A stretch of 64,000 nt of DNA. Origin: Montifringilla adamsi. Taxonomy: Eukaryota; Chordata; Aves; Passeriformes; Passeridae. Positions 37,671 through 49,169 of this stretch are shown in pieces. The DNA is taken from positions 813,467 to 877,466 of the forward strand of contig JAGGNK010012114.1 of the NCBI GenBank assembly GCA_017590115.1, given 5' to 3'. The translations under genes were made by a program, and so were the position numbers. The notes below the pieces were generated by a model, which saw nothing but the letters and a program-made list of their open reading frames with translations, did not search any database and had not been told where the DNA came from. The stretch's first letter is position 1; each line of letters opens with the position of its first letter.

Positions 37671-38480
37671 TGCACTTCTGTATAGTGCAACAACATCCCA
37701 ATATTCACCCCTACATCCACCTTATGTGTTTCCTGCTTATGTCCAAGTTTTAACAGGAGTTCTTTTTTCATCCATGCAGTCTCTTTTCCCTTTTGCTCAG
37801 TTTCTTATCCATGGGGATGCAGCATTCTTATGCCTGAAGGAAGTGACCCTTGAATATTAGCTGCCTCTCTTGAAACATTCTTCCCTCTAGGACCTTTTAC
37901 TATGGCATTTTTTTCAAGAAGATCCCTGATGAGACTGAAGTTAGCTCCTCCTGTAGTCCATGGCTGCAATCTCATTTGCTACACTGCTTCCTCCATAAAA
38001 TATACTGAGCTCTACAATCTCATGAGCACTACAGCCATGCCTGTCCCCAGCCTTCACATCTAAAACAAAATCTTCCCTTCTTGTGAGTATAATTTTCAGC
38101 AGCACATCTTTCCTCAATGGATTCTCTATTATCTGTGTCAGGAAGTTATAGTCAGTGAGTCCCAGGAACCTCCTGGGCTCTTCTTGGTTGTGTTGTTCCT
38201 TCAGCTGATGTCAGGGTAGTTAAAGTCCCCGTGAGAACTAGGACCAGTGGCCGAGGCTGTTGTTACAGCTGTCTGTAACAGGCCTTTTCTGCTTCCTCCC
38301 CCTATCAGGTGGCCTGCAGCAAAAACTCACATGACACTGCTGGTTATTCTGCCCTTTAGTCCTTGCACAGAAAAACCTGAAATTGCTCATCCTCTGCATA
38401 CTGGTCTCTAAATCTTCCCATTTTTCTCCTATACTATGTGCATTGTTATACTGGCATTTCAGCGCTTTCCAGCAGCTAAC
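37671..38480 (-). pseudogene. CR1 ORF2 endonuclease region, degenerate
   Basis: Remnant of the APE-type endonuclease that nicks target DNA for CR1 retrotransposition. The N-terminal piece (about 38470-38390) is joined to the C-R-P-P-D region with a deletion of the intervening part. G-D-F-N with Y-P-D following is kept at 38200-38230, then a stop and a frameshift; the C-terminal part (F-L-T-Q-I-I-E-N-P at about 38110-38150, then S-A-H-E-I-V at about 38015) reads in another frame. Confidence 0.85.
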
Positions 38481-38535
38481 AAAACTCACCCTTTGATGCT
38501 TCTGTCATCTAGGTAGGTACTAAAATAGGCAGAAT

Positions 38536-38540
<5 letters not shown>

Positions 38541-38578
<38 letters not shown>
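38541..38578. repeat. (TA)19 microsatellite
   Basis: Nineteen perfect TA units about 60 bases beyond the 5'-truncation point of the antisense CR1. Perfect TA arrays of this length are usually polymorphic. Confidence 0.95.
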
Positions 38579-38581
<3 letters not shown>

Positions 38582-41500
38582 AAATTATTAAATTATTTCT
38601 TTAAAGTTGCAGTCTAATAGGTCTGGGAATTGGGCCAAAGATTCCTGCAAAACTGAGTTCTTGTCTTAAGTTCTATCAACTAGACTATTCCTCATTGACT
38701 CGTGTGTGCTTCTCTGTGGGAGTGATCAGGAGCTAAACCCTGAAAGATGCCTGGCTTTTGCACCAGAATTGCTGCCAGAGGTAATCTTCTTGAAAGACTA
38801 CTTAACATGTGAGAGTGCAACAGCCTAATTAATTCCACAATGGATTTTTCCCCTTTGTATTTTAAAATTTTGTGATTAATTCCCCAAATAAGTTATCCCT
38901 GACCCTTCTGTGCCACACAGCTTTCCATATTAGCTGACCAATACTTCATTTTTTTATCCCTTCTCCTAGCACAGTCTCCAATCTGTAAGTGAAAACAGAT
39001 TTAATTTAATTTAACTAGGCCCATATCTTCTGGGCACAGAGAGATTCCTTGCATTGCTTGATAGCACTTGCTAGAGTGCAAGCACTTGCTAGTGTGCTCC
39101 AAAAGACAGAAAAATGTCAACATTACATAAATAATACCCACATCTGCTTTGTTTTTCAGCAAAACAATGTTTATTCGTGTAACTGGATTCAAATACATTT
39201 GGAAAGGTCAAAACTTGTTCCATAGTGTTCAGACATTTTCTGAAACATCCAAAGACCATCAGCTTAACTCAGACCAAATATTTTTCTAGAATTTATTCAA
39301 ATTATTGCTTCCTAGTTAATTTATGAAAACACACTGAACTGCAAAATTTTAGATAACTGTATTTTATTTTACTTCATCACTTTCTATTGAAGGTCTGAGC
39401 ATCAGTATATTTGCAATCAAGATTTTTAAGGCCTCAGGATGTAATATGATAGTGCCCTGGACAGCAGCTTTTTACAGAACACTTCTTCAGAAGATATTAA
39501 ATTAATTTCTTAAATAAGTAGGCAGAAGGTACGAGCAAATTATCTCCTCTCATGCTTCTGTGTTTCTGATGCATAATCATTATGCCAGTATATAATACTA
39601 AGGGTTATCCATGTTGAAGGAATAGACACCATTTTAGGTTAAAAATCAGACACACTAGTTTGATCTGGAATTAAGGTTGATGACAGCATAAGAATATTTA
39701 GTCTTATACTTTTATAGTGAGAAATATGCTTCAAATCTGAATAGCTGTCTACTATTTGTTCAAGGTACCTTTTTCTTTCAAGGTCAATACTGCAAAGAAA
39801 AAAAGTAAAAAAAGAAACTAATTTCTCCCTTTAAAGCTTCCTATGTCTTTCAGAGCCTAATGTATTTTCTTATCACATTACAATGAGTTGGCTTTCTAAA
39901 TGAATCTCCAACAGAGAATTCATTCAGAGTTACCAGCCTGTCATCTTTCAGGAGCAGACTCAGGATGTTGAGATTTTGAAAAGATTCAGTGGTAATGGAC
40001 CTGCTATTTTGCTGTTTCGCACCTCGGTGTTATGTATTATTTTGATTTCCCTTCTCTTACTTACATATTCAAACCTTTTCAAAGGCAGAACAGGAGTCTG
40101 CACCTTTCCAAACAAGTAGATTCCGGAAGGTCACCTTCCAAGTAACCCTTTTCTGCAACACATGATCTTAATTGTTTTCTTCTTTCTTTGATAACACTGA
40201 CTTAATAGTGAAAAAATCAACTGTCACTGTAGGGTTTTTTCCATAGTATACCCACGATATATAGTTCACGGATAAAAGCAAGCATGATCCTTCATTCCAT
40301 ATGACATGAATTTATATGAATACTGACTTTTGAAAAGTACTGGTCTCTTCTATAGCATATAGGTCAACAACTTTCAAGTATGATAGCAAGAATTAGACCA
40401 TGGGACTGAGTGCAAGGACACCAACTCCTTACTGCTTCCCTGTCATGCCTTCACATAGTGTAAAATATTAGTTTCTGCAGGTAGAGATTAAAGACTCACA
40501 AACTTTTCCCAGGCTCACTGTAGGTAAAGGGCTAGCAGGCTCCTGTGTTGATTTACTTACCCGCAAAACAGAAATTTCCAGCATAGTCCTGAAAGGATCA
40601 CCTATTAAAGATAAATGGCTTTCTGAAAAAAAAAAAGATTTTATATTTTTCTGATGAAGGACACCATACCCAATCACAGAGAGCATCACACCATGTCATT
40701 GATAATACTGTTATTTTGAAACATGAATACTTATCTGATGTAACTTATACAGATACTACCTGCATGATAGTTTTCACATAAAAATTTTGTTCTTTATGTC
40801 TGCTGAATTAAGGCAGTTAGTAAGTATATGACGTATGGTTTGGGTTTGAATTTATTTTAAAAAATCATCCAAAATTAAGTTGGGAAAGTAATTTTGCTAG
40901 CATTCTCTGTAGTTCTTCAAAAGCAGCTACTACCAATGCTGTTGCTTGATAAAAAGTGTTATACGTACTCTGAAGTCACTGTTATGAACACATTTCTTCA
41001 TGAAACAGCATTCATTAAAACTGGATATGCTGTTAGCTGGAAATGACACTTCATCATCTAGTCATTTTTTCAAAGTAATATATACTTTTTAATATGGTGT
41101 TAGCAAGGCAAACAGTAGAAAATAGTCACCTTCTATGGCCAAAATGTGAATCAGACCATCTACCAAGAAAATTAAATGAATGCTGTTTGCAGTTAGTACT
41201 TACTGCCATCCAGATTCATAATCTGTATTCTTATTATTCACAGGCTGAAGCTTCTCTTCTTCAAGACATTTTCTCAAATATTGATTTAGAAATAAAATTA
41301 TTACCCTACAAGTAGCCAGCAGAATACATTATATAAATTCCTTAATCTATTGATACGAAGATATTGAGGTAGTTGTTGCTTACTCAGGAGCACAGTAGGA
41401 ACAGACCAACAGGCCAAACTACAGATTGAAATGTATGTACCAGATGCTCAGCTGATACAAAAAGATTATGTCTCCCTCACATACAGCCCAGCTGCACAGC

Positions 41501-44500
41501 ATTGTACCAGGTAACCTTCTGTCCCAGTGTTTTTGATCCACTCTAGGACTAGCAAAGGATGCTCAGTTTGTATGAAGAATTTTAATAAAAATAACTGAAG
41601 TAAAAGGTTGTACTCACGTGTGTTTGAGTGATCTGGGGGATGAATCATGATGTATCAGGCATGGTTTTACTGAATGCTGCCATGAAGCCTTAGTGTTGGC
41701 TGGAAGGGGCAGTAGCATGTGTGCTCCCAAAATCACTGAGTGGTTAACAGGTGTGCAGTTCTCCTCTCCTCCGTATTTTGATGTTGAGTCCCATCCTCTC
41801 TATTAAGAAAGCAGAGAAAACACAAAAGGAACTGTGTCTTGCCTTTTAGTTTTTCTTGGGCTTTCCTCTCAGAGGATCCTGCAACAGGATCATGTACTCA
41901 GGTTTTGAAGGACGCAGCATGACAACAGCAAATGGGGAAGCATTACAATTCACATAGGCACCTTGTTTTATATAGTTAATCACCTACTTAAGCCAAGCTG
42001 CTGTTTAGTGTGATATTCCTTGCTTTGCAATGCAGAACTGGTTTTCATTCGTGAGTGATCAGTTGCCTACTCAGACGTCCATCTGTGTTTTTCCTGCTAC
42101 ACCAACGCATACTGAACAGAAGGTTCACAAAGCAAAAACTGAATATTTGGATAACTACATTTTACTGCTTTTTATATGTTAAAATACTGAATGAGTAATG
42201 ACTGCTTACCTGGCAACATTCCATTATGAATACTAGCAACATATTTTGTATTTATATAGGTCACAATACTGAGAAGTGTCATCCTCAAAAGCTCTAACCT
42301 TTCTGTTTCTGGACACTTTGTGATTCATTGACTTTTGCTATTCAAGAGGGTGTTCCAAAAGCTATTATCATCACTGCAAATACACATAGTTGTTTAGGAT
42401 GTGTTGAGAATACATGATTAAATTTTAAACAGATTTAATTTTAACAACCATTTCAGCAGACCTTTCTTCTGACTCTTACATATTAAGGCTGTTTTTACTT
42501 GTAGACTGTGTTTTAGTACTGGAGAGAAATAACACAGTTGGTTAACCACAATTTAAAAATAACGATGAAGTCCTTGAAAACAACCAACATACACAGGGAA
42601 CTATGGGAGCCTCGAGATATCATTTAGTTTTCTTCCTGCCCAAAGGCAGAATCAATTATGCTATTGTCAGCCTTGATAGATGTGAGTCTGCATTGTTTTT
42701 AAGACTTCCAGTTTCTGTGTGTGTGGGGAGCTACTTGGCTCTCTTTTCCCTTGCTTTGCTATCCTTGTCCTTTGAAATGTGACTTTTTCTACCAGTGGTT
42801 TAAGGTTACTCTCGCTTGTTCTGCCTGCCACAGGCACAGAAATGAGGCGCAAGCAGGGTCTGACTTGCATCTCCAATCTATGTCTTTGTACCCTATCAGT
42901 TCCTTAGGCAGAACACTTGTCCCCTACTTAAAGGTTCCTGTCATCTATCCCTGAAACTCTAGAAATGAAAAATGCAGGAAGTGTAAAATATATGCCGTCC
43001 AATTTGCCAGGAATTATTTGCTATTATGATTGCTCAATAAATGCTAATACTGCAATTAGATATCCCCATTTGAACATCTCAGTATTGGAAGGGATTATAA
43101 CTCCTGAGACCACAGCATAATATAATTTAAAGAAAGGTGTCAAATGTTCCTTCTTTTGTTTTACATAAAGATGTGTGCATATAGTGCTTTCCCATTTGCA
43201 AACTAGCACGTGTATGTAATGTATCATTACATGCATTAAGTTGGGCCAATATCACTGACTTTTTCACCAGCAACACAGTGTTTCATGCTTCTCAAATATC
43301 TGCTGTTCCCCAGCCAAAAACCCCCAACAGCTGAAAACATAAATCTTGGAGTCAGCAAATTAAAAAATAGACACTTTGTTATACCACAGCATTTCCCTCG
43401 ACTTTCTCTGTAGTATCATTTGAAGCCTGCTTTCTAAAACAGAAGTTGAACAAATGAATCCTTCTGTCCTCACTTTCAGTTGTCAGCAGTGCTTCAGTGT
43501 GAGATGAAATAAATTGCCAGTCTCTTTCATCTTCTATAATCAGCTCTGCACAGCTGAGTACACCCACAACCCTGCAAGCTGCCTCTGCCAGCACTAATTC
43601 TGTGTGGAACGGGAAGTCTTTGTTAGTGCTATGTTTCTAAAGTTCTACACAGGAGTGGGTTTTATTATTTTTATTTCTCCCTTTATCTCCTGTGCACTCT
43701 TCTCTAACTGATATGCTATTGTACTATTCATTTTCTGCAGGAGACAAGTTTTTAGGTGAGCATGTTATTTTCAAAATGTACTTGATGTAGGGTGCTTCTG
43801 TTCCAATGGGTCACTGATATTATCAATGCTTTGCAATATAATACTTTTACACTGGCAATTGTTTGAAGAAGGCCTCAACCAGACTAATAGCAAGACTAAA
43901 CATTTAATTTTTCACAAGCTCTAAATTCATTGCTGCTACATCAGTGCAGGGCATTACAGAGATTTACTTATCATAGTAAATGATAATTTTTGTCTTTTCA
44001 CCATATTTGCCCTGCTCAAGAACAGTGCAAAATTACATCAGGCAAGGGAAGACCAATGTTTCTAGATCTGCAGGCACGCTAAAATTCCAGGCTGTTATCA
44101 TGTGTGAAATTAATCCTTGAGGTAGTGAGAAGCAATCAACATAAAATCTGGACACTAAAGATACAGAGATGTGGAGATGGACTTTGTTAATACATTCAAT
44201 AGGCCAGGTGATGGGTAACAGTTGCAGCATCCTACCTCCTGGTCATCAGCTCAAACCAAGGGCAACTCAATAGAGTGAAACAGGTTTTGGGCTTCTGTGC
44301 AAGTCCCAGAAGACACACTGAGGGAATCATCCTACCCACCCTCTTGCTGGCAGCCTCTGTGAGTGTGGGAAAGGCCTATTTGTCACAAAACCTGTATTAT
44401 GTTACTCTGCTTCTTTCCCAGTGTTAGCCCTTGAAGGACAAAACTATGCAACTTATGATATTTGAATGCTACTTGCTACAACCAAGCTAAGGACTGAAGT

Positions 44501-44797
44501 TTTCAGTCCCTTAACCTATCCTGGTATGCATTAGATAAAGGTAAACAAAAGTGCAGCATGCTACATCTCAGTAACCAATTAATTTAAATAGTCCAGTAAA
44601 AGGAAAATAAGACAGAGCAAAAGATCAACTTTTTCCAACCTTTTTACCCAAAACAAATCCTTTTCTGCCCATTAAAAAATGTCAGTAGTAGAAGGCTAAA
44701 ATTTGTCCACTGCCTGGTTTCTCATGGGCTGGTATGTTCTGTGCAAATTAGCACATTCATTCAGCAGTGCGACCTAGAAGGCAGTGCTGCTTTGTTA
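38579..44797. other. Unique non-coding DNA, no gene seen
   Basis: About 6 kb with no recognised exon, RNA gene or interspersed repeat; open frames are at most 77 codons. The only internal structure I can support is an 18-bp tandem duplication at 39063-39098. Confidence 0.6.
39063..39098 (+). repeat. 18-bp tandem duplication
   Basis: AGCACTTGCTAGAGTGCA (39063-39080) is followed directly by a second copy (39081-39098) that differs in two or three bases. Confidence 0.8.
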
Positions 44798-44821
44798 TAA
44801 AATAATAATAATAATAATAAT
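44798..44821. repeat. (AAT)n microsatellite
   Basis: About seven AAT units in non-coding DNA; no adjoining element. Confidence 0.9.
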
Positions 44822-45019
44822 TGCCAGTCATGAGGCAGAAGCAGAACACCTCACTACCCCACAGAACTTGCTTATCCTAAGACATGCAAAACAAACATCT
44901 TTTCAATTGAAATTATTTTTACAGCTGTTTATTAATGCTCTTATAATTAAGTAGCTACTCTTCAGAAAATTCATATTTTATCATTTGATTGAGAGAAAGC
45001 TGACCATTAAAAAAAGCAG

Positions 45020-45295
45020 ATATTACGGTGAAAGTCTGTTGAAGACCACCCAACCAGGATGAAGAGGCTGAAGTATCCTATAAGCAGCTGCAAAAGTCTC
45101 ACAATAGCTGGCCCTTGTTCTCAGGAGGGACTTCAATTTACCAGATGTACGCTGGAAATACAATACAGCAGAGAGGAAACGATGCAGATATTCCTGGACT
45201 ATGTGGAAGGTAACTTCCTAACACAGCTGCTGAATAACCCAGCTAGGAAATGCACCCCACTGGATCTGTTCTTTGTGAAAAGATTTGGACCCATG
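45020..45295 (+). mobile_element. CR1 fragment, ORF2 endonuclease part
   Basis: Sense-oriented CR1 piece. The start (45028-45062) encodes a degraded form of the endonuclease R-P-P-D region. From about 45115 the frame gives a region equivalent to G-D-F-N-L-P-D, here altered to Q-E-G-L-Q-F-T, then F-L-D-Y-V-E-G-N-F-L-T-Q-L-L (about 45190-45235) and L-D-L-F-F-V (about 45260-45277), a pattern typical of CR1 endonucleases. The piece stops abruptly at about 45295, where an inverted CR1 segment begins. The catalytic G-D-F-N is lost. Confidence 0.85.
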
Positions 45296-45298
45296 AAT

Positions 45299-45667
45299 GA
45301 TAGAATCATGGATTCATTTAGCTTGGAAAAGCTAAATGGGGATGGCAATTCAGCCACTTTCCTGGGTGGCCAGTTCCAGTGTGTGATAACCCCTTAAGAG
45401 AAGAAATTTTTCCTGATAGCCAGTCTAACTCTCCCCCAGTGCAACTTGAAGCCTTTTCCTCCTGTCCTATGGCTTGTTATTTGCAAGAGATGGACCTCCA
45501 CCTTTCTACACCCTCCTTTCAGGTAGATGTAGAAAGCAATAAGGTGTCCCCTGAGCCTCATTTTCTTCTGGCTAACACCTCCAGTTCCCTCAGCTGCTCC
45601 TTATAAGACTTTCACTTTAGATCCTTTGTCGACTTCACTGCCCTTATTTGGACACAATTGAGCATCA
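45299..45667 (-). mobile_element. CR1 3' region, inverted, with internal deletion
   Basis: In antisense it starts with a CR1 3' terminus (TAGAATCATGG and a TTAGCTTGGAAAAG stretch at 45301-45331), then skips about 120 bases of the usual 3' region, and continues at about 45338 with the region encoding the ORF2 C-terminus up to a point equivalent to V-L-E-R-V-Q near 45660. The segment skipped here is the very one found in sense orientation immediately to the right. Confidence 0.85.
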
Positions 45668-45801
45668 TCCCTGGAAATATTTAGTATGTAAGTAGGCATA
45701 ATACTTAAAGATATGGTTTAGTGCTGGACTTGGCAGTGCTGGGTTAATGCTTGGACTTTATAATTTTAAAGGTCTCTTCCAACCTATATGGTTGTGTGAT
45801 T
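45668..45801 (+). mobile_element. CR1 3' end, sense
   Basis: Starts at CATCCCTGGAAATATTTAG and runs through the CR1 3' signature GGACTTGGCAGTGCTGGGTT (45730-45749) and AAGGTCTCTTCCAACCTA (45769-45786) to a degenerate terminal octamer repeat (GTGTGATT, 45794-45801). It is contiguous, in element coordinates, with the first bases of the inverted part at 45338. Confidence 0.88.
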
Positions 45802-47344
45802 AAGGTTATTGTGTGGCAAGTATTGTATAATACTTATAGCAAGGTCTATATATTATTCTATCTTTTAAAAGTGTTTTAAAATGCAATAAAATTTCTCCCT
45901 CTGACAAGTAGTTTTCAGTCTTGAAGTCACAGCTGAAAGTGCTGTTAATATTTTTTAAGTTACTGCATATTTACTGTTGACCTCTAAATTGCCTGGTTGA
46001 TCTTTGGGCACAACCCAAAAAAGGTATTTATTTTTCCAATATTTGTGTATCATCGGTGCACTGGCTTCCAGTGTTCTCAGAGATGAGAAGTTCAGCAGGC
46101 TTTTAGAACTGTGCTTTTAGAACTATTGGGGAGAGGGAAAAGCAGCTTTCTGGTAGGTCTCATTCTCTGCTCACTAACAAATTCTGAGATGAGGACTTCT
46201 GAAGAATGCATTTCACCTTCTGGCTCTGATGATTTTGTGGTGTGCACATTCCCACTCAGCTATGTTGAACTACAGTAAGGAAGACATGCAACTGCAACCT
46301 CACCTCATACATTCTGCATGAATGCTGAAAGCCTGGCATTTAAAAGCTGAATGCACACCCCAAGGAAAAACATTCCTGATTTAAGCATATCTATGCCTTC
46401 ACATAGGCTGCCAAATAATTGCAAGTATGTCATAAAAAAAAGGTAGATGTGAAATATCCCCTCTATTTTAAAATCACTCGCAGATCAGAGTAATAATATC
46501 TTGTTAATATTTCATTGTTATAAGTATGCAAAGTGGTGTAAAGTTCTGTAGCTATAGCATAAGAGAAAGTTATCCAGACCAAATGGAATACCTAACTGCC
46601 AGGTATGTCAGAACCTAAAGCCAGACTTGAATTTTTTTCTTCATAAGAGGCCAAAACAAAATTCCCAGATTTGAACTTCCTTGAATTTTGGAGTATATCA
46701 AATCTGAATTAAAAACAGGAACGCTGAGTCCATTTGGAATGTCATGAAAACTTAAATGTAGGTAACACAGTGATACAAAGAAAGTGTAAGGAAGTTCAAA
46801 ATAAAGTATGGTTGTGACTACAGATCATTGCACAGAGAATTTTAAATTTTTCACCACAGGCTTATCTTACCTGTTCTTCAATTAGCTATAATGTGCTTTG
46901 CAGAAATTGCTATCATGGGTGTAAATATTATCTTGAAAAAGAGCAGTATAATTATATCAGGGTTTATATGTCTCAGAAAATGAATAATTGGCATTTATTT
47001 CTGAATCAATAAAACTTTATGTGCTTCTAGAAGGTTGTTGCTTGCTCTCTATGACAAAATCAAATAAAGGTCAGAGATTCCATCCACAGACTCAGGATTA
47101 TCCTGGAAAATAGAGCTGAAGAATTTGGGCCTGAAAAAAGAAGCAGGCTTTTTCTAGCCACCTTAAATGGGAACTGAGCATGCAGGTGTGAAGGCTTTAG
47201 GGCTCAGCTCCTGTCTGTGGCTGCTCACAGGATGTGATATGTGTCTACCCAAGGGTCAGGGACATCCAGCCAAGATGCAAGTACAGATCCAGTATAATTT
47301 TTGTTTGTATAATTTTTCTTTCAATAATGGTGAACTTGACCCTC
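45802..47344. other. Unique non-coding DNA, no gene seen
   Basis: No exon or further element recognised. A 14-bp tandem duplication (GCTTTTAGAACTRT) is at 46099-46126. Confidence 0.6.
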
Positions 47345-47516
47345 AAAAACAAACCTCAAAAAAACAAGACAAAGACAAACAAACAAAAAACACAAGAAAA
47401 CCAAACCAACCAACCAAAGTAAAAAGCCCCCAACCCCAAAACAACAACCAAAAAAACCCCACCCAAAACAAAAAGACAAAACAACCAAATAACCAAACAA
47501 ACAGAAATGAAAAAGA
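47345..47516. repeat. A/C-rich, T-depleted low-complexity tract
   Basis: About 170 bases made almost only of A and C with scattered G and very few T on the plus strand; units are CAAA, CCAA and AAAC without fixed period. Open frames cross it on both strands (lysine/asparagine/threonine-rich on plus, hydrophobic phenylalanine/leucine-rich on minus), both composition artefacts. Confidence 0.9.
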
Positions 47517-49097
47517 AGCAAGAAGGGCCTATCTATGGCTATGAAGGAGGGAATGCTGATGTCCACGACAACATATAACTACTCCTTTTCCTCAGACTGA
47601 TAAAGAACAACCACCTACCTGGTTTTGGTAAAGCTATTAAGGTCCATCATGTTAGTCAGGCAGGAGTTAGATTGCAACTATATTGGTTTTGTCAAAATTT
47701 AGTTTCATTCAAGCAATCCTTCCAACCACTAGGGAAAATAAAGTCAGGATAACACTTACCTGGACGTGAATGAAATCAGCGCCTCTCTCCCAAAGCAGGA
47801 AGTTTAACAGCTTCTGCAGTAAATGATAATCTTCTTTGCACAAAAATCTAGTTGCTTTGGATGATCTACTGTAGCAAATATTAAATCAAATCCATATGCA
47901 TAACACGACAGACATGCATGCATGCAGTAGCTACATTATTGCTGCTGTTGAAATACTTCAGAAACCTGCTGCAAATGGGTTCCTTCAAGCTTCATCACAG
48001 ATGTATTTGAAAAGTTTAAAGCAAAATTAAGATGCAGTATGACTATTATTATGTATTGCAGTTAACGCAAATCAGAGCATTAAATATTAGTAGGGGATAT
48101 AGCCTAGTGCCAGTATTTGTGTTTTGTATAACACTAATTTCATCACTAACTTCTAATGAATAATTTTATTAGCTAAAATAGCCAGTTTAAGACTCAGAAA
48201 ATGGTTATGTTCCAGATAATTTTTTCCAAATCCTGATCTGTCTCATTCCCACATGTCTGTTTTCTACAAAAAAACCTCTTTGTAAACCATATGAATTGAA
48301 TTTAGCTTTTCTTAATGTGGTTTACTAAAGAGCAATACACTTGGTATAACAATAATATCCAGCTTAATGAATATTTAATAGCTGGAGCTGGGATCTAAGT
48401 AGATTAAATGAAAGGAACTCAGTGAGCAGGTGCATAGTTAGATCTTGGCACATTAAATGTCAGTAAACACGGCATTTGCTATTCTAGGTGTATTTGTGTT
48501 TAGAAAGAAGGGTTTATTTTTGCAAAACATGCTTTATGATCCTCACAGCAGTAGACTGATTGGCAGAAGCGTCTTTCTTACCTTTCTTTTGTGTAGCTAG
48601 CTATTGGATCTTATTGCTGCTTCCTGTGTTTGACAGTGGTTTTCCTTTTGAAGGTAAAAGAAACTTTCTCATTAGCTACAGCTGGCACAAGGCTAAGACC
48701 ACTGACAGAGAAATTTGCTTTCAATCATATATTCCCATTACCAGTAATACATAGCATATGGGTGAAAGAGACACAAGAGGCAACCAATACTTTTGGACAG
48801 TGAGGAGTATCACAATCTTGACATATTGTACATTAAATGTACATTATATCCAGCAGCCAAGGAGAACATTAAATGTGTTGATATTACAAGTTCATAATAT
48901 CCTTTCTCCCAAGGTGCTGATATGATTTTATCCTAGGAGGATTTGTACAATTCTGGACAGAACCATGGCTTTATTAATGATCACTTACTAAATTTCTGAG
49001 GTTCCAAGTGCTCTGCAAGGCAGAGTTCACAGACTGGCCAAATCCTGCAAACTCTGCAGGGAGTCTACAAAATGAGGTGCACAACATGTTATCACAG
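47517..49097. other. Unique non-coding DNA, no gene seen
   Basis: No exon, RNA gene or repeat recognised. Short ATG-rich words (CATGCATGCATG near 47915-47927) are the only local pattern. Confidence 0.6.
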
Positions 49098-49169
49098 AAA
49101 AAAAAAAAAACTTTTACAAAGTACCTTCTTTTTTTTCTTTTTTTTCTTTTTTTTTTTTTTTTTTTTTTT
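49098..49169. repeat. Poly-A (13) and poly-T tract in opposite sense
   Basis: A13 at 49098-49110, a 16-base spacer, then a T-rich tract with three C interruptions ending in a run of about 23 T (49128-49169). The two could pair into a hairpin. The long T run is a likely site of length error. Confidence 0.85.

Larger units (their letters stand above)
35849..38480 (-). mobile_element. CR1 LINE, 5'-truncated, ORF2 endonuclease to 3' end, inactive
   Basis: Read on the minus strand, this is one CR1 running from the start of the ORF2 endonuclease to the 3' terminus. Near 38470-38390 an N-terminal N-A-H-S-I-G-E-K stretch fits the endonuclease start; C-R-P-P-D lies at about 38300; catalytic G-D-F-N is at 38219-38230; a linker follows near 37670-37380. 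Reverse transcriptase motif A reads D-F-S-K-A-F-D (36922-36942). Motif C, normally F-A-D-D, reads F-T-D-N (36686-36697). The 3' end has two CACAGAAT units (35849-35864), the antisense of the CR1 terminal octamer repeat. Stops, frameshifts and an internal endonuclease deletion make it non-functional. The 5' UTR and ORF1 are missing, as in most CR1 copies. It covers about 2.6 of the usual 4.5 kb. Confidence 0.93.

Noticed and set aside
47167..47566. Lysine/asparagine-rich (plus) and phenylalanine-rich (minus) frames
   Set aside because: Both are translations of the A/C-rich low-complexity tract.
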